Assembly (NCBI GenBank): GCA_964479045.1
Contig: CAYZJI010000002.1
Location: 186,001-250,000, forward strand
DNA: 64,000 bases
Direction: 5' to 3'
From: 2-02-FULL-47-50 sp964479045
GTDB lineage: Bacteria; Pseudomonadota; Gammaproteobacteria; Eutrophobiales; Eutrophobiaceae
In this document: in pieces, positions 33,461 through 42,285 of the stretch
Layout: each line of letters begins with the position of its first letter
Numbering within the stretch: position 1 is the stretch's first letter
The notes under the pieces: generated by a model
Told to the model about the DNA's origin: nothing
Databases searched by the model: none
Seen by the model: only the letters and a program-made list of their open reading frames with translations
Made by a program: the position numbers and the translations under genes

Positions 33461-35134
33461 TTACTGTGCTGCCTTGAGCATCTCTCTGGCATGTGCGCGG
33501 CTATGCTCGGTGATTTTGAGTCCGCCCAGCATGCGGGCAATTTCCTCAATCCGTTCTTCACGGTCCAGTTTTGTCACACGTGTTAATGTTGTCTGGGCAT
33601 GCGTGGATTTGCTGACCTGCATATGATGATCGCCCTGCGCTGCAACCTGTGGCAGGTGGGTGACGCACAACACCTGCCGGTTGAGAGCGAGATCATGCAA
33701 CAGCTTCCCGACAATTTCTGCGACGCCACCGCCGATGCCGCTGTCCACTTCATCAAAGATGAGAGTGGGAAGGCTTTTGTCGCGGCTGCCAATGACCTGC
33801 ACGGCCAGACTGATTCTGGACAGTTCACCGCCGGAAGCCACTTTGGTCATGGGTTGCAGGGCCTGCCCCGGATTTACGGATACCATGAAAGTAATACGAT
33901 CCATTCCTTCACGTTGCGGCACTTCACGTCCGCTGGCTTCAACATCTATATTGAAACGCCCACCTGGCATCCCCAGTTCTTTCAGTCTGGTTTCGATGTC
34001 CCTGCCAAGACGCTCAGCGGCCTTGCATCTGGAATCATGCAGTTTCCCAGTGGATTTATGGTAATTCTCCAGTGCGCAGGATTTCTGTTTTTCAAGCGCT
34101 GCTACACGGCCCTGGTTGTCTTCCAGTGCTTTCAGTTCTGTCTTGAGTGATTGCAGGTGCCCGGCCAGCTCTTCCGGTTTGATTTTGTGCTTGCGTGCGG
34201 TGTCATGTAATGCAGACAGGCGTTCTTCAACCGCCTGCAAACGTGCAGGATCGATATCTACATTATCAAGATAGCGACGCAATTCACCGCTACCCTCGTT
34301 AATCTGGATGGCGGCACTGTCCAGCAGGTTGATCAATGGCTGGAGGCCCTGATCAAAATTCAACATCCCCTGTAATTCATGTATGGCATGGTGCAACTGG
34401 TTATGCAGGGAGTGATCGTCCTCATTAAGTAGTTGCAGGACCTGCTGGCCGCTTTCCTGCAATTTGCTGGCGTGGGCGAGGCGGGAATGATCTTCAGTGA
34501 GTTTGACGAGTTCGACCGGATCAGGATTCAGCGCCTCCAGCTCCTGCACCTGATAGTGCAGTAACGACAATTTTGCATCCCGGTCCTGATCCTGTCCGCT
34601 CAGGCGCGAGAGTTCGGCGTTTGCTTCAGACCATTCCGACCATGTTGACCTGACCTGTTCCAGCAGTGCCGGATGGCGGGCATAGTCATCCAGCAGATCG
34701 CGTTGTACGTCATGTTTCATCAGTGATTGATGGGCATGCTGACCGTGGATATCCACCATGCGTTCGCCGAGATCCCGGAGCAGTTGGGCCGGCACGGAAC
34801 TGCCATTGATATAGGCGCGTGAGCGGCCGTCCCGGTTGATGACCCGCCGCAGCATCAATTCGTCATCCTGCTGGATGCCCTGTTCTTCAAGTAGTGCGGA
34901 AATATTCTTGTTCTTCCCGGCGTCAAAAATGGCAGTGATCTCGGTGCTTTCACATTGGCTGCGGATCACGGTGCTGTCTGCCCGATCGCCCAGCACCAGT
35001 CCCAGCGCATCAACAATAATGGATTTACCGGCGCCGGTTTCGCCAGTGAACACCGTCATGCCTGCTTCAAAACTGATTTCCAGTTCCTCTATAACAGCAA
35101 AGTCCCGAATGTGCAGGTGTTTGAGCAAGCGCAT
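33461..35134 (-). CDS. recN: DNA repair protein RecN
   Basis: SMC-like ATPase of double-strand break repair, 557 residues. Walker A GETGAGKSII, central coiled coil, signature VASGGELSRISLA and Walker B LIFDEVDSGIGG. The ATG at 35134 shares its A with the nadK stop (TGATG), so the two are translationally coupled. Confidence 0.96.
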   Translation of the reverse strand: MRLLKHLHIRDFAVIEELEISFEAGMTVFTGETGAGKSIIVDALGLVLGDRADSTVIRSQCESTEITAIFDAGKNKNISALLEEQGIQQDDELMLRRVINRDGRSRAYINGSSVPAQLLRDLGERMVDIHGQHAHQSLMKHDVQRDLLDDYARHPALLEQVRSTWSEWSEANAELSRLSGQDQDRDAKLSLLHYQVQELEALNPDPVELVKLTEDHSRLAHASKLQESGQQVLQLLNEDDHSLHNQLHHAIHELQGMLNFDQGLQPLINLLDSAAIQINEGSGELRRYLDNVDIDPARLQAVEERLSALHDTARKHKIKPEELAGHLQSLKTELKALEDNQGRVAALEKQKSCALENYHKSTGKLHDSRCKAAERLGRDIETRLKELGMPGGRFNIDVEASGREVPQREGMDRITFMVSVNPGQALQPMTKVASGGELSRISLAVQVIGSRDKSLPTLIFDEVDSGIGGGVAEIVGKLLHDLALNRQVLCVTHLPQVAAQGDHHMQVSKSTHAQTTLTRVTKLDREERIEEIARMLGGLKITEHSRAHAREMLKAAQ

Positions 35135-35994
35135 CAACCCCAGAGCAGTTTGGCGCGCAGAATGCTGAAATGATCATGATCGACCGGATGGATCAGGCGT
35201 ATGGTCTGGTTTTTCTTCTCGACCAGTATGCGATCGCCCGACTTTAATTCCATGGTCACATCGCCATCGCAGGTGAGGCGGGCCAGATGGATGTCGGAGT
35301 TGCCAACAACAATTTCCACGCGACTGTTGCCATTTATCACGATGGGACGATTGGTGAGACTGTGAGGGCAGATCGGAACCAGCACCATGGCATCCAGCGA
35401 GGGATAAAGTATCGGCCCGCCGCCGGATAATGCATAGGCGGTTGATCCGGTGGGTGACGAAACGATCATGCCGTCAGAACGTTGTTTGTGTACGAAAATA
35501 CCATCCACATATGTTTCCAGTTCGATCAGCTTGGCGACATCCCATTTCTGTACTACCACGTCATTAAAAGCGTACCGTACGCAGATCAATTCGTCTTTGC
35601 GATGGACTTCACTGTAAAGCAGGAAACGCTCGTCCTCGGCGTAATTGCCCTTGAGAATTTCTTCGAGGTGTTCAGCAAAAGCATCCGCAGGAATGTCCGC
35701 CAGAAATCCCAGATGACCCCGGTTAATACCAAGCAGGGGGATGCCATGACCACAGACGAGGTGAGCGGCCTTGAGCATGGTGCCGTCACCACCGATAGCG
35801 ATGGCCAGATCGGATTCTGCCCCGACCCTGTTCCCTTTGACGACAGGCAGGTCTTTGTGTTGTGTAATCTTCCCGCAACACTCATCAAGTTCTACGCGGA
35901 AGTTACGGAGCTTGAGAAATTCAATGACCGCGTCGAGGGTTTCGGCCACCTCTGCGGCATCAGAATTGGTGATGAGACAAATGCGTTTGAACAT
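35134..35994 (-). CDS. nadK: NAD kinase
   Basis: ATP-dependent NAD kinase, 286 residues. GGDGTMLKAA, INRGHLGFLADI, FNDVVV and the SPTGSTAYALSGGGPI motif are intact. Divergent from hrcA across a short region containing the CIRCE operator. First gene of the nadK-recN unit. Confidence 0.96.
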   Translation of the reverse strand: MFKRICLITNSDAAEVAETLDAVIEFLKLRNFRVELDECCGKITQHKDLPVVKGNRVGAESDLAIAIGGDGTMLKAAHLVCGHGIPLLGINRGHLGFLADIPADAFAEHLEEILKGNYAEDERFLLYSEVHRKDELICVRYAFNDVVVQKWDVAKLIELETYVDGIFVHKQRSDGMIVSSPTGSTAYALSGGGPILYPSLDAMVLVPICPHSLTNRPIVINGNSRVEIVVGNSDIHLARLTCDGDVTMELKSGDRILVEKKNQTIRLIHPVDHDHFSILRAKLLWG

Positions 35995-36054
35995 GAGGGT
36001 ACTTTTTTAATTATAAAAAACAAAAGTAGCATGGAGGTGATATAAATCATATAT

Positions 36055-36081
36055 TTTGCACTCCGGACTGTAGAGTGCTAA
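36055..36081 (+). promoter_or_regulatory. CIRCE operator upstream of hrcA
   Basis: TTTGCACTC-N9-GAGTGCTAA differs from the CIRCE consensus at one base of the left arm. HrcA repressor binds this element, so hrcA and probably grpE onward are autoregulated. TATAAAT at 36041 is a possible -10 element just upstream. Confidence 0.9.
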
Positions 36082-36110
36082 ATTCCACCGTCAGACACCT
36101 GAAACCCGCT

Positions 36111-37163
36111 ATGCATAATAAAACCGATTTAAATCAGTTACCTGAGCGCAGCCTGCATTTGTTCAAATTACTGGTTGAACGCTTTATTGAAGACGGGCAA
36201 CCGGTGGGTTCGCGTACACTGGCCCGTGATTCCGAGATGGAACTGAGTCCGGCAACCATCCGTAATGTAATGGCGGACCTGGAAGAAATGGGTCTGCTGC
36301 ATTCACCGCACACCTCTGCAGGCCGTGTACCGACTGTCAAGGGTTACCGTTTGTTTGTGGACTCACTCTTGCGTGTCAACCAGCTCCACCGCTCCGAAAT
36401 TGAGCGTATCGCCGAAGAACTGGATCCGCGCCAGGATCCTCAGCATCTACTGCAGCGCACCTCCAGCATGCTTTCGGACATCACCCGGCTGGCCGGTATT
36501 GTCATGCTGCCTCGACCCACACAGCATACCCTCAAACATGTCGAGTTCATGTCACTTTCCGATAATCGTGTGCTGGTCATCATGGTGATCAGTGATCAGG
36601 AGGTTCAGAACCGGATTATTCATACCGCCCGGGTGTATACCCCCTCAGAGTTGCAGGAGGCTTCCAATTACCTCAATCAGATGTTTGCAGGCAAGGATCT
36701 GAATGTGATCCGCACCGAGATTGTGAATGAACTGAAGCGTATGAAGGACAATGTCAATCAGGTCATGCATACGGCCATTGAAATGGCGCAGCAGGCCATC
36801 CAGAAAACCCAGGCCGGTAGTGATTATGTTCTGGCCGGCCAGACCAACCTGATGGATGTGGCCGAATTATGTGATGTGGAACGTCTTAAGAAACTCTTTA
36901 TCAGCTTCAACCAGAAGCGTGACATCCTGCACCTGCTTGAGCAGTCCATCCATGCCCGCGGCGTACAGATATTTATAGGCGAAGAAGCCGGTTATGATGT
37001 CCTGCATAACTGCAGCATAGTCACATCACCCTATGAAGTAGATGGCCGGATCCTCGGTGTGCTGGGCGTGATTGGCCCAACCCGCATGCACTATGAGCGG
37101 GTGATCCCCATCGTCGATATTACGGCCAGAATGCTTGGTTCAGCCTTGAATTCCCAGAGCTAG
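36111..37163 (+). CDS. hrcA: Heat-inducible transcription repressor HrcA
   Basis: 350 residues. N-terminal winged helix (GQPVGSRTLARD, LSPATIRNVMADLEEMGLL) and the inserted dimer domain; C-terminal GPTRMHYERVIPIVD. ATG at 36111 is preferred over the GTG at 36075, which lies inside the operator. Heads hrcA-grpE-dnaK-dnaJ. HrcA is absent from enterobacteria, so this lineage combines a CIRCE and a sigma-32-like signal. Confidence 0.95.
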   Translation: MHNKTDLNQLPERSLHLFKLLVERFIEDGQPVGSRTLARDSEMELSPATIRNVMADLEEMGLLHSPHTSAGRVPTVKGYRLFVDSLLRVNQLHRSEIERIAEELDPRQDPQHLLQRTSSMLSDITRLAGIVMLPRPTQHTLKHVEFMSLSDNRVLVIMVISDQEVQNRIIHTARVYTPSELQEASNYLNQMFAGKDLNVIRTEIVNELKRMKDNVNQVMHTAIEMAQQAIQKTQAGSDYVLAGQTNLMDVAELCDVERLKKLFISFNQKRDILHLLEQSIHARGVQIFIGEEAGYDVLHNCSIVTSPYEVDGRILGVLGVIGPTRMHYERVIPIVDITARMLGSALNSQS

Positions 37164-37243
37164 TCCATAACTTTCAGAAGACAGGTTTTAGCAGGGCCGG
37201 GAGCCCGGCGTATTATTTTTTCGATTTAACATGAGGTCCATAC

Positions 37244-37870
37244 ATGTCAGGTAACGAACCCATCCAGACCAGTGCACCGGATGCCCCCGGCAGCGAAAAC
37301 GACGATCAAACCCTGATCCCGCCGGACGGGATGGATGTCATGCCGGATGATGGTCTGGCCGGATCAGATGAACCGCAATTCGAGCTCCCGTCCAGAGAAC
37401 AGCCGGATCCGGAATCTTTATTACGCGAACTGGAAGAGCACAGGCGCAAAGCCGCCGAGCATCTGGATCTGGCCCTGCGCGCCCAGGCGGAACTCGATAA
37501 TGCCCGTAAACGTGTGGCCCGGGATATAGAAAATGCCCATAAATTTGCTCTGGAACGGTTCATAAACGAACTGCTGCCGGTGATAGACAGCATGGAACTC
37601 GGTTTGAATGCAGCTGGCAATGGCACTGAAACGGCCAGCTTGCGTGAAGGTCTGGAACTGACCCTCAGGATGTTTGTGGCTGCAATGGAAAAATTCGGGG
37701 TCAAGGCCATCGCCCCGGAAGGCGGCAAATTCAATCCCGAACTGCATCAGGCGGTGTCCATGCTCGAACAACCGGGCTTGCCCTCCGGCACCGTCATCTC
37801 GGTCATGCAGAAGGGGTATGAACTGAACGGGCGGCTGGTGCGGCCGGCCATGGTCGTGGTGGCAAAATAA
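37244..37870 (+). CDS. grpE: Nucleotide exchange factor GrpE
   Basis: 208 residues: acidic disordered N-terminus (about 1-60), long coiled coil, then the beta domain with NPELHQAVSM and GYELNGRLVRPAMVVVAK. Releases ADP from DnaK. 80 bp after hrcA. Confidence 0.95.
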   Translation: MSGNEPIQTSAPDAPGSENDDQTLIPPDGMDVMPDDGLAGSDEPQFELPSREQPDPESLLRELEEHRRKAAEHLDLALRAQAELDNARKRVARDIENAHKFALERFINELLPVIDSMELGLNAAGNGTETASLREGLELTLRMFVAAMEKFGVKAIAPEGGKFNPELHQAVSMLEQPGLPSGTVISVMQKGYELNGRLVRPAMVVVAK

Positions 37871-37883
37871 ATTATCAGCCTGG

Positions 37884-37912
37884 CTTGAAAAAAACCGGCA
37901 TAAACCCAACAT
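37884..37912 (+). promoter_or_regulatory. Sigma-32-like promoter before dnaK
   Basis: CTTGAAA (37884-37890), 14-nt spacer, CCCAACAT (37905-37912), one mismatch from the CCCCAT core. It would allow extra dnaK transcription independent of CIRCE. Confidence 0.55.
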
Positions 37913-37962
37913 AGACCGCAAGTTACGAATTTTTGAATTTCTGAAATTTCCGGAGAATTGTT

Positions 37963-39891
37963 ATGGCAAAGATTATCGGCATAGACCTTGGCACCACGAA
38001 TTCCTGCGTGGCCTTACTTGAAGGCGGTCAGGCCAAGGTTATTGAAAACAGTGAGGGTGCCCGCACCACGCCATCCATTGTCGCCTTTACCGATGATGAT
38101 GAAGTGCTGGTTGGCCAGTCCGCCAAGCGCCAGGCGGTCACCAATCCGGCCAATACCCTGTATGCGGTGAAGCGTCTGATCGGCCGCAAGTTTGATGATG
38201 AAGTGGTGCAGAAGGACATCAAAATGGTGCCCTACAAAATTACCCGCGCCGATAATGGTGATGCCTGGGTGGATGTGCGCGGCAAGAAAATGGCGCCGCC
38301 GGAAATCTCCGCCCGTGTGCTCATGAAAATGAAAAAGACCGCTGAAGACTACCTCGGTGAAGAGGTGAAAGAAGCGGTTGTGACTGTGCCGGCCTATTTC
38401 AATGATTCCCAGCGTCAGGCCACCAAGGATGCCGGCCGCATTGCCGGACTGAATGTCCGCCGTATCATCAATGAACCGACGGCGGCCGCGCTCGCCTATG
38501 GCATGGACAAGAAACACGGTGATGCCAAGATCGCAGTCTATGATCTGGGTGGAGGTACCTTTGATATTTCCATTATCGAAATTGCCGAAGTCGATGGCGA
38601 ACACCAGTTCGAAGTGTTGTCCACCAATGGGGATACCTTCCTCGGTGGTGAAGATTTCGACTTGCGTATCATTGATTTCCTCTGCGATGAATTCAGGAAA
38701 TCCCAGGGCGTGGATCTGCACAACGATCCGCTGGCCCTGCAGCGTCTGAAAGAAGCCGCAGAAAAGGCGAAGATTGAACTGTCCTCCAGCCAGCAGACCG
38801 ACATCAATCTGCCGTACATCACGGCAGATGCCACCGGGCCCAAGCACATGAACCTGAAACTCACCCGGGCCAAGCTCGAAGCACTGGTGGAAGATCTGAT
38901 TCAACGTACCATTGAACCGTGCCGTACAGCATTGAAAGATGCCAAAGTGGCTGCTTCCGACATCACCGACGTGATTCTCGTCGGCGGCCAGACCCGCATG
39001 CCCAAGGTACAGGACACGGTAAAAGAATTTTTTGGCAAAGAGCCGCGTAAAGACGTGAATCCGGATGAAGCCGTGGCTGTGGGTGCGGCAATCCAGGCCG
39101 GTGTGCTCGGCGGCGATGTAAAAGACGTGCTGTTGCTCGACGTGACGCCGCTGTCTCTCGGTATCGAAACACTGGGCGGTGTCATGACCAAGCTCATTGA
39201 AAAAAACACGACGATCCCGACCAAGGCGAGCCAGGTGTTCTCCACGGCGGAAGACAACCAGACTGCGGTGACCGTGCATGTGTTGCAAGGTGAACGGCCG
39301 ATGGCGTCCGGGAACAAATCACTGGGCCGGTTTGATCTGGCCGATATTCCGACGGCGCCGCGCGGCGTACCGCAGATTGAAGTGAATTTCGATATTGATG
39401 CCAACGGTATCCTGAATGTCTCGGCAAAAGACAAGGCCACCGGCAAACAGCAGTCAATCGTCATCAAGGCCTCCAGCGGTCTCTCGGAAGAAGAGATCAA
39501 AAAGATGGTCAAGGATGCCGAGATGCATGCCGAGGAAGATCGCAAGGCGAAGGAACTGGTTGAAGCGCGCAATATGGCTGAAAATATGGTCCATGCGACG
39601 CGCAAGTCGCTGACCGAACTCGGTGACAAGGTGACGGACAGCGAGAAAAAGGACATTGAAGCCGCAATTGCCGATGTTGAAACTGCCCTGAAAAGTGATG
39701 ACAAGGCGGCCATTGAAGCGAAGGCACAGAAACTGGCTGAGCATGCGGGTAAACTTGCTGAGCGTGTGTATCAGCAGGCGAGTGCGCAGGCACAGCCGGG
39801 CGAAGCACAACCTGCGGACGGGAATTCAGGTAATGGTGAAAATGTCGTCGATGCCGAGTTTGAAGAAGTCGATGAAGGCAAGAAGAATTAA
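37963..39891 (+). CDS. dnaK: Molecular chaperone DnaK
   Basis: Hsp70, 642 residues. IIGIDLGTTNSCVA, AVVTVPAYFNDSQRQATKDAG, YDLGGGTFDISI and the substrate domain start QGERPMASGNKSLG. CCGGAGAA lies before the ATG. The C-terminal GEAQPADGNSGNGENVVDAEFEEVDE tail has the EEVD-like ending found in bacterial DnaK (only fragments quoted). A 424-codon open frame on the opposite strand is an artefact of its codon use. Confidence 0.97.
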   Translation: MAKIIGIDLGTTNSCVALLEGGQAKVIENSEGARTTPSIVAFTDDDEVLVGQSAKRQAVTNPANTLYAVKRLIGRKFDDEVVQKDIKMVPYKITRADNGDAWVDVRGKKMAPPEISARVLMKMKKTAEDYLGEEVKEAVVTVPAYFNDSQRQATKDAGRIAGLNVRRIINEPTAAALAYGMDKKHGDAKIAVYDLGGGTFDISIIEIAEVDGEHQFEVLSTNGDTFLGGEDFDLRIIDFLCDEFRKSQGVDLHNDPLALQRLKEAAEKAKIELSSSQQTDINLPYITADATGPKHMNLKLTRAKLEALVEDLIQRTIEPCRTALKDAKVAASDITDVILVGGQTRMPKVQDTVKEFFGKEPRKDVNPDEAVAVGAAIQAGVLGGDVKDVLLLDVTPLSLGIETLGGVMTKLIEKNTTIPTKASQVFSTAEDNQTAVTVHVLQGERPMASGNKSLGRFDLADIPTAPRGVPQIEVNFDIDANGILNVSAKDKATGKQQSIVIKASSGLSEEEIKKMVKDAEMHAEEDRKAKELVEARNMAENMVHATRKSLTELGDKVTDSEKKDIEAAIADVETALKSDDKAAIEAKAQKLAEHAGKLAERVYQQASAQAQPGEAQPADGNSGNGENVVDAEFEEVDEGKKN

Positions 39892-39944
39892 TTCATAACC
39901 ATGGCCCGGTACTTGTTGTTTGAGTACCGTTTCTTGAACAATGG

Positions 39945-39990
39945 AGACACAGCCCGTGGGAGATAACCATCTCTCCACGGGCTTGTGTCT
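39945..39990 (+). other. Long hairpin between dnaK and dnaJ
   Basis: AGACACA-CCCGTGG-AGA on the left (39945-39963) pairs with TCT-CCACGGG-TGTGTCT on the right (to 39990), with small bulges and a short loop. A smaller hairpin GGTACT/AGTACC precedes it (39908-39928). No T-run follows. It may set the dnaK/dnaJ ratio by RNA processing or partial termination. Confidence 0.7.
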
Positions 39991-40017
39991 ATATAGAACC
40001 TACCTCAAAATCAAAAC

Positions 40018-41163
40018 ATGGCAGACAAGAAAGATTTTTACGAGACACTCGGTATAGCGCGGGGTGCGACGGAGGCCGAGATCAAGAAGGCCTACCGGCG
40101 GCTCGCCATGAAACATCATCCGGATCGCAATACCGGTGATAAGGATGCCGAAGCGAAATTCAAGGAAATCCAGCAGGCCTACGACATTCTTTCCGATGAA
40201 AAAAAACGTGCCGCTTATGATCAATTCGGTCATGCCGGTGTTGACCCCAACTCCAACATGGGCGGTGGTGGATTCGGACAGGGCGGCTTCGGGGATATTT
40301 TCGACAGTGTCTTCGGCGATATCTTCGGTCAGGCGGCGGGTGGACGGGGTCGCGGTGGCCCTCGTGTCTATCGTGGTGCAGATTTGCGCTATGACCTTGA
40401 CCTGAGACTTGAAGAGGCTGTTGCCGGCACCGAGATCAAAATCCGTGTGCCCAAACTCGTTGGTTGTCATGAGTGCCATGGATCCGGGGCAAAGAAAGGC
40501 AGTTCTCCGGTTACCTGTCCGACCTGTAATGGTCAGGGACAGGTGCGGATGCAACAGGGTATATTCTCGTTACAGCAGACCTGTCCTCAATGCCGCGGCA
40601 ACGGCAAGATCATCCGGGACCCGTGTGGTGTATGCGGTGGACAGGGACGCATCCGTGATACCAAAACCATCTCTGTCAAAATCCCTCCCGGGGTTGATGC
40701 AGGAGACCGTATACGGCTTACAGGTGAAGGTGAAGCAGGAGAAAATGGCGGGCCGCCAGGGGATCTGTATGTACATGTGAATGTGCAGGAGCATCCGATC
40801 TTCCAGCGTGATGGCACAGATCTGCATTGTGATGTCCCAATCAGTTTTGTGACCGCAGTTCTGGGCGGAGAACTGGAAGTGCCGACACTGGATGGCCGGG
40901 TGAAGCTCAAGATTCCGGCAGAGACACAGAGTGGAAAATTATTCAGATTACGTGGCAAGGGTGTACGCTCTGTACGCACATCCAGCAAAGGCGATCTGAT
41001 TTGCCGGGTCGTGGTTGAAACACCGGTGAACCTGAACAAGCGGCAAAAAGACCTGCTGCAGGAATTTGAGAAAACCATGAATGATGATGGCGGCAATCAC
41101 AGTCCACGCGCCAGTTCCTGGCTGGATGGCGTGAAGAAGTTTTTTGATAGTATGACAAACTAA
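40018..41163 (+). CDS. dnaJ: Co-chaperone DnaJ
   Basis: 381 residues: J domain with HHPDRN, Gly/Phe region (about 75-115), four CxxCxGxG zinc repeats (CHECHGSG, CPTCNGQG, CPQCRGNG, CGVCGGQG) and C-terminal substrate domains. No Shine-Dalgarno sequence is visible in the 20 nt before the ATG. The stop is followed at once by a dispersed repeat. Confidence 0.96.
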   Translation: MADKKDFYETLGIARGATEAEIKKAYRRLAMKHHPDRNTGDKDAEAKFKEIQQAYDILSDEKKRAAYDQFGHAGVDPNSNMGGGGFGQGGFGDIFDSVFGDIFGQAAGGRGRGGPRVYRGADLRYDLDLRLEEAVAGTEIKIRVPKLVGCHECHGSGAKKGSSPVTCPTCNGQGQVRMQQGIFSLQQTCPQCRGNGKIIRDPCGVCGGQGRIRDTKTISVKIPPGVDAGDRIRLTGEGEAGENGGPPGDLYVHVNVQEHPIFQRDGTDLHCDVPISFVTAVLGGELEVPTLDGRVKLKIPAETQSGKLFRLRGKGVRSVRTSSKGDLICRVVVETPVNLNKRQKDLLQEFEKTMNDDGGNHSPRASSWLDGVKKFFDSMTN

Positions 41164-41244
41164 CCGTGAAGCGTGGCGCGTGAATCGTGAAGCGAGGAAT
41201 TAATTTGATATACGTTTCACGCTTCACGAGATACGCTTCACTCT
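41164..41244. repeat. Dispersed inverted repeat, CGTGAAGCG family, copy 2
   Basis: Several CGTGAAGCG units face CGTTTCACGCTTCACGAGA and ATACGCTTCAC, forming a long imperfect hairpin flush with the dnaJ stop. The same unit occurs at 29271-29325. Confidence 0.82.
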
Positions 41245-41295
41245 TAAGCATGTAGAATATGTGTTTATATTTATTTGTAAAACGGGATTAAATTG

Positions 41296-42102
41296 ATGAC
41301 AGTCAGAATCGGCATTTGTGGTGCAGCAGGCAAGATGGGTAAAACCATCCTTGAAGTCTGCCGCGAGACCAAGGATGTGAATATTGGTGCGGCCCTGGAA
41401 TATGCCGGTTCATCCCTGCTGGGTGTGGATGCGGGTGAGCAGGCCGGGATTGGAAAGATTGGTGTGCCAATTGTTGCCGGTATTGCAGATGCAATGAGTA
41501 AATTTGATGTATTAATCGATTTCACGGTGGCAGCATCCGTCCCCGCGAATGTCGAAGCCTGTCGCAAGGCAGGTAAGAATATGGTGATCGGCACCACCGG
41601 TCTCAGTGATGCACAGAAAAAAATCATTGCCGATGCCGCCCAAGACATTGCCATCGTGTTTGCGCCAAACATGAGCATCGGTGTCAATCTCTGTTTCAAA
41701 CTGCTGGAGATGGCGGCGAAGGTAGTTGGTGAAGATGCAGACATCGAGATCATCGAAGCGCATCATCGCGAAAAGAAAGATGCACCGTCCGGTACTTCAC
41801 TACGCATGGGCGAAGTTGTCGCCAATACGTTGGGCCGTAATCTCAAAGAGTGTGCCATCTATGGTCGCGAGGGCATTACCGGTCCGCGTGATAAAAAAAC
41901 GATCGGTTTTGAAACCATCCGCGCCGGCGATATCGTCGGTGAACATACCGTGATGTTTGCCACCAGTGGCGAACGCGTCGAAATTTCCCACAAGGCCACT
42001 TCCCGGAAGACCTTTGCCGGCGGTGCCGTGCGGGCCGCGCAATGGGTCGCGGGCAAGAAGTCCGGTCTCTACGACATGCAGGACGTGCTTGGTCTGAAGT
42101 AA
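41296..42102 (+). CDS. dapB: 4-hydroxy-tetrahydrodipicolinate reductase
   Basis: Lysine/diaminopimelate pathway enzyme, 268 residues. GICGAAGKMGK nucleotide motif, IDFTVAASV, IGTTGLSD, EAHHREKKDAPSGTS with the catalytic His and Lys. ATG at 41296 is preferred over TTG at 41293. Follows dnaJ as in many gammaproteobacteria; carAB, the usual next genes, are absent. Confidence 0.96.
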   Translation: MTVRIGICGAAGKMGKTILEVCRETKDVNIGAALEYAGSSLLGVDAGEQAGIGKIGVPIVAGIADAMSKFDVLIDFTVAASVPANVEACRKAGKNMVIGTTGLSDAQKKIIADAAQDIAIVFAPNMSIGVNLCFKLLEMAAKVVGEDADIEIIEAHHREKKDAPSGTSLRMGEVVANTLGRNLKECAIYGREGITGPRDKKTIGFETIRAGDIVGEHTVMFATSGERVEISHKATSRKTFAGGAVRAAQWVAGKKSGLYDMQDVLGLK

Positions 42103-42145
42103 ATATATCTTTAGCAGTTCTGCAGTAAATCCAACCTGGTCTCCC

Positions 42146-42175
42146 CAACCCTGTTCGCAGGGTTGATCTGGTTTT
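42146..42175 (+). terminator. Probable terminator after dapB
   Basis: CAACCCTG (42146-42153) and CAGGGTTG (42158-42165) pair around a TTCG loop; a weak T-rich tail (GGTTTTCTC) follows. Confidence 0.6.
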
Positions 42176-42236
42176 CTCATCAAAATCATCAGGTTAATAA
42201 CCTGTTTATAAAAATAAAACAGTGTGTTAATCTTAA

Positions 42237-42251
42237 TAAGAATTGTTATCA
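42237..42251 (+). promoter_or_regulatory. Fur box candidate
   Basis: TAAGAATTGTTATCA matches 11 of 14 fixed positions of the 7-1-7 Fur consensus. It lies 35 bp before the porin gene, in an AT-rich leader. Confidence 0.5.
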
Positions 42252-42285
42252 TTTAATTTAATAAATCTATATCCGGGGAGATACT

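Noticed and set aside
34836..35173. Small plus-strand frames inside recN/nadK
   Set aside because: They are antisense shadows of well-conserved genes and have no start signals.
38014..39288. 424-codon open frame antisense to dnaK
   Set aside because: Long antisense frames over dnaK arise from its codon use. The product has no family features and dnaK is intact.
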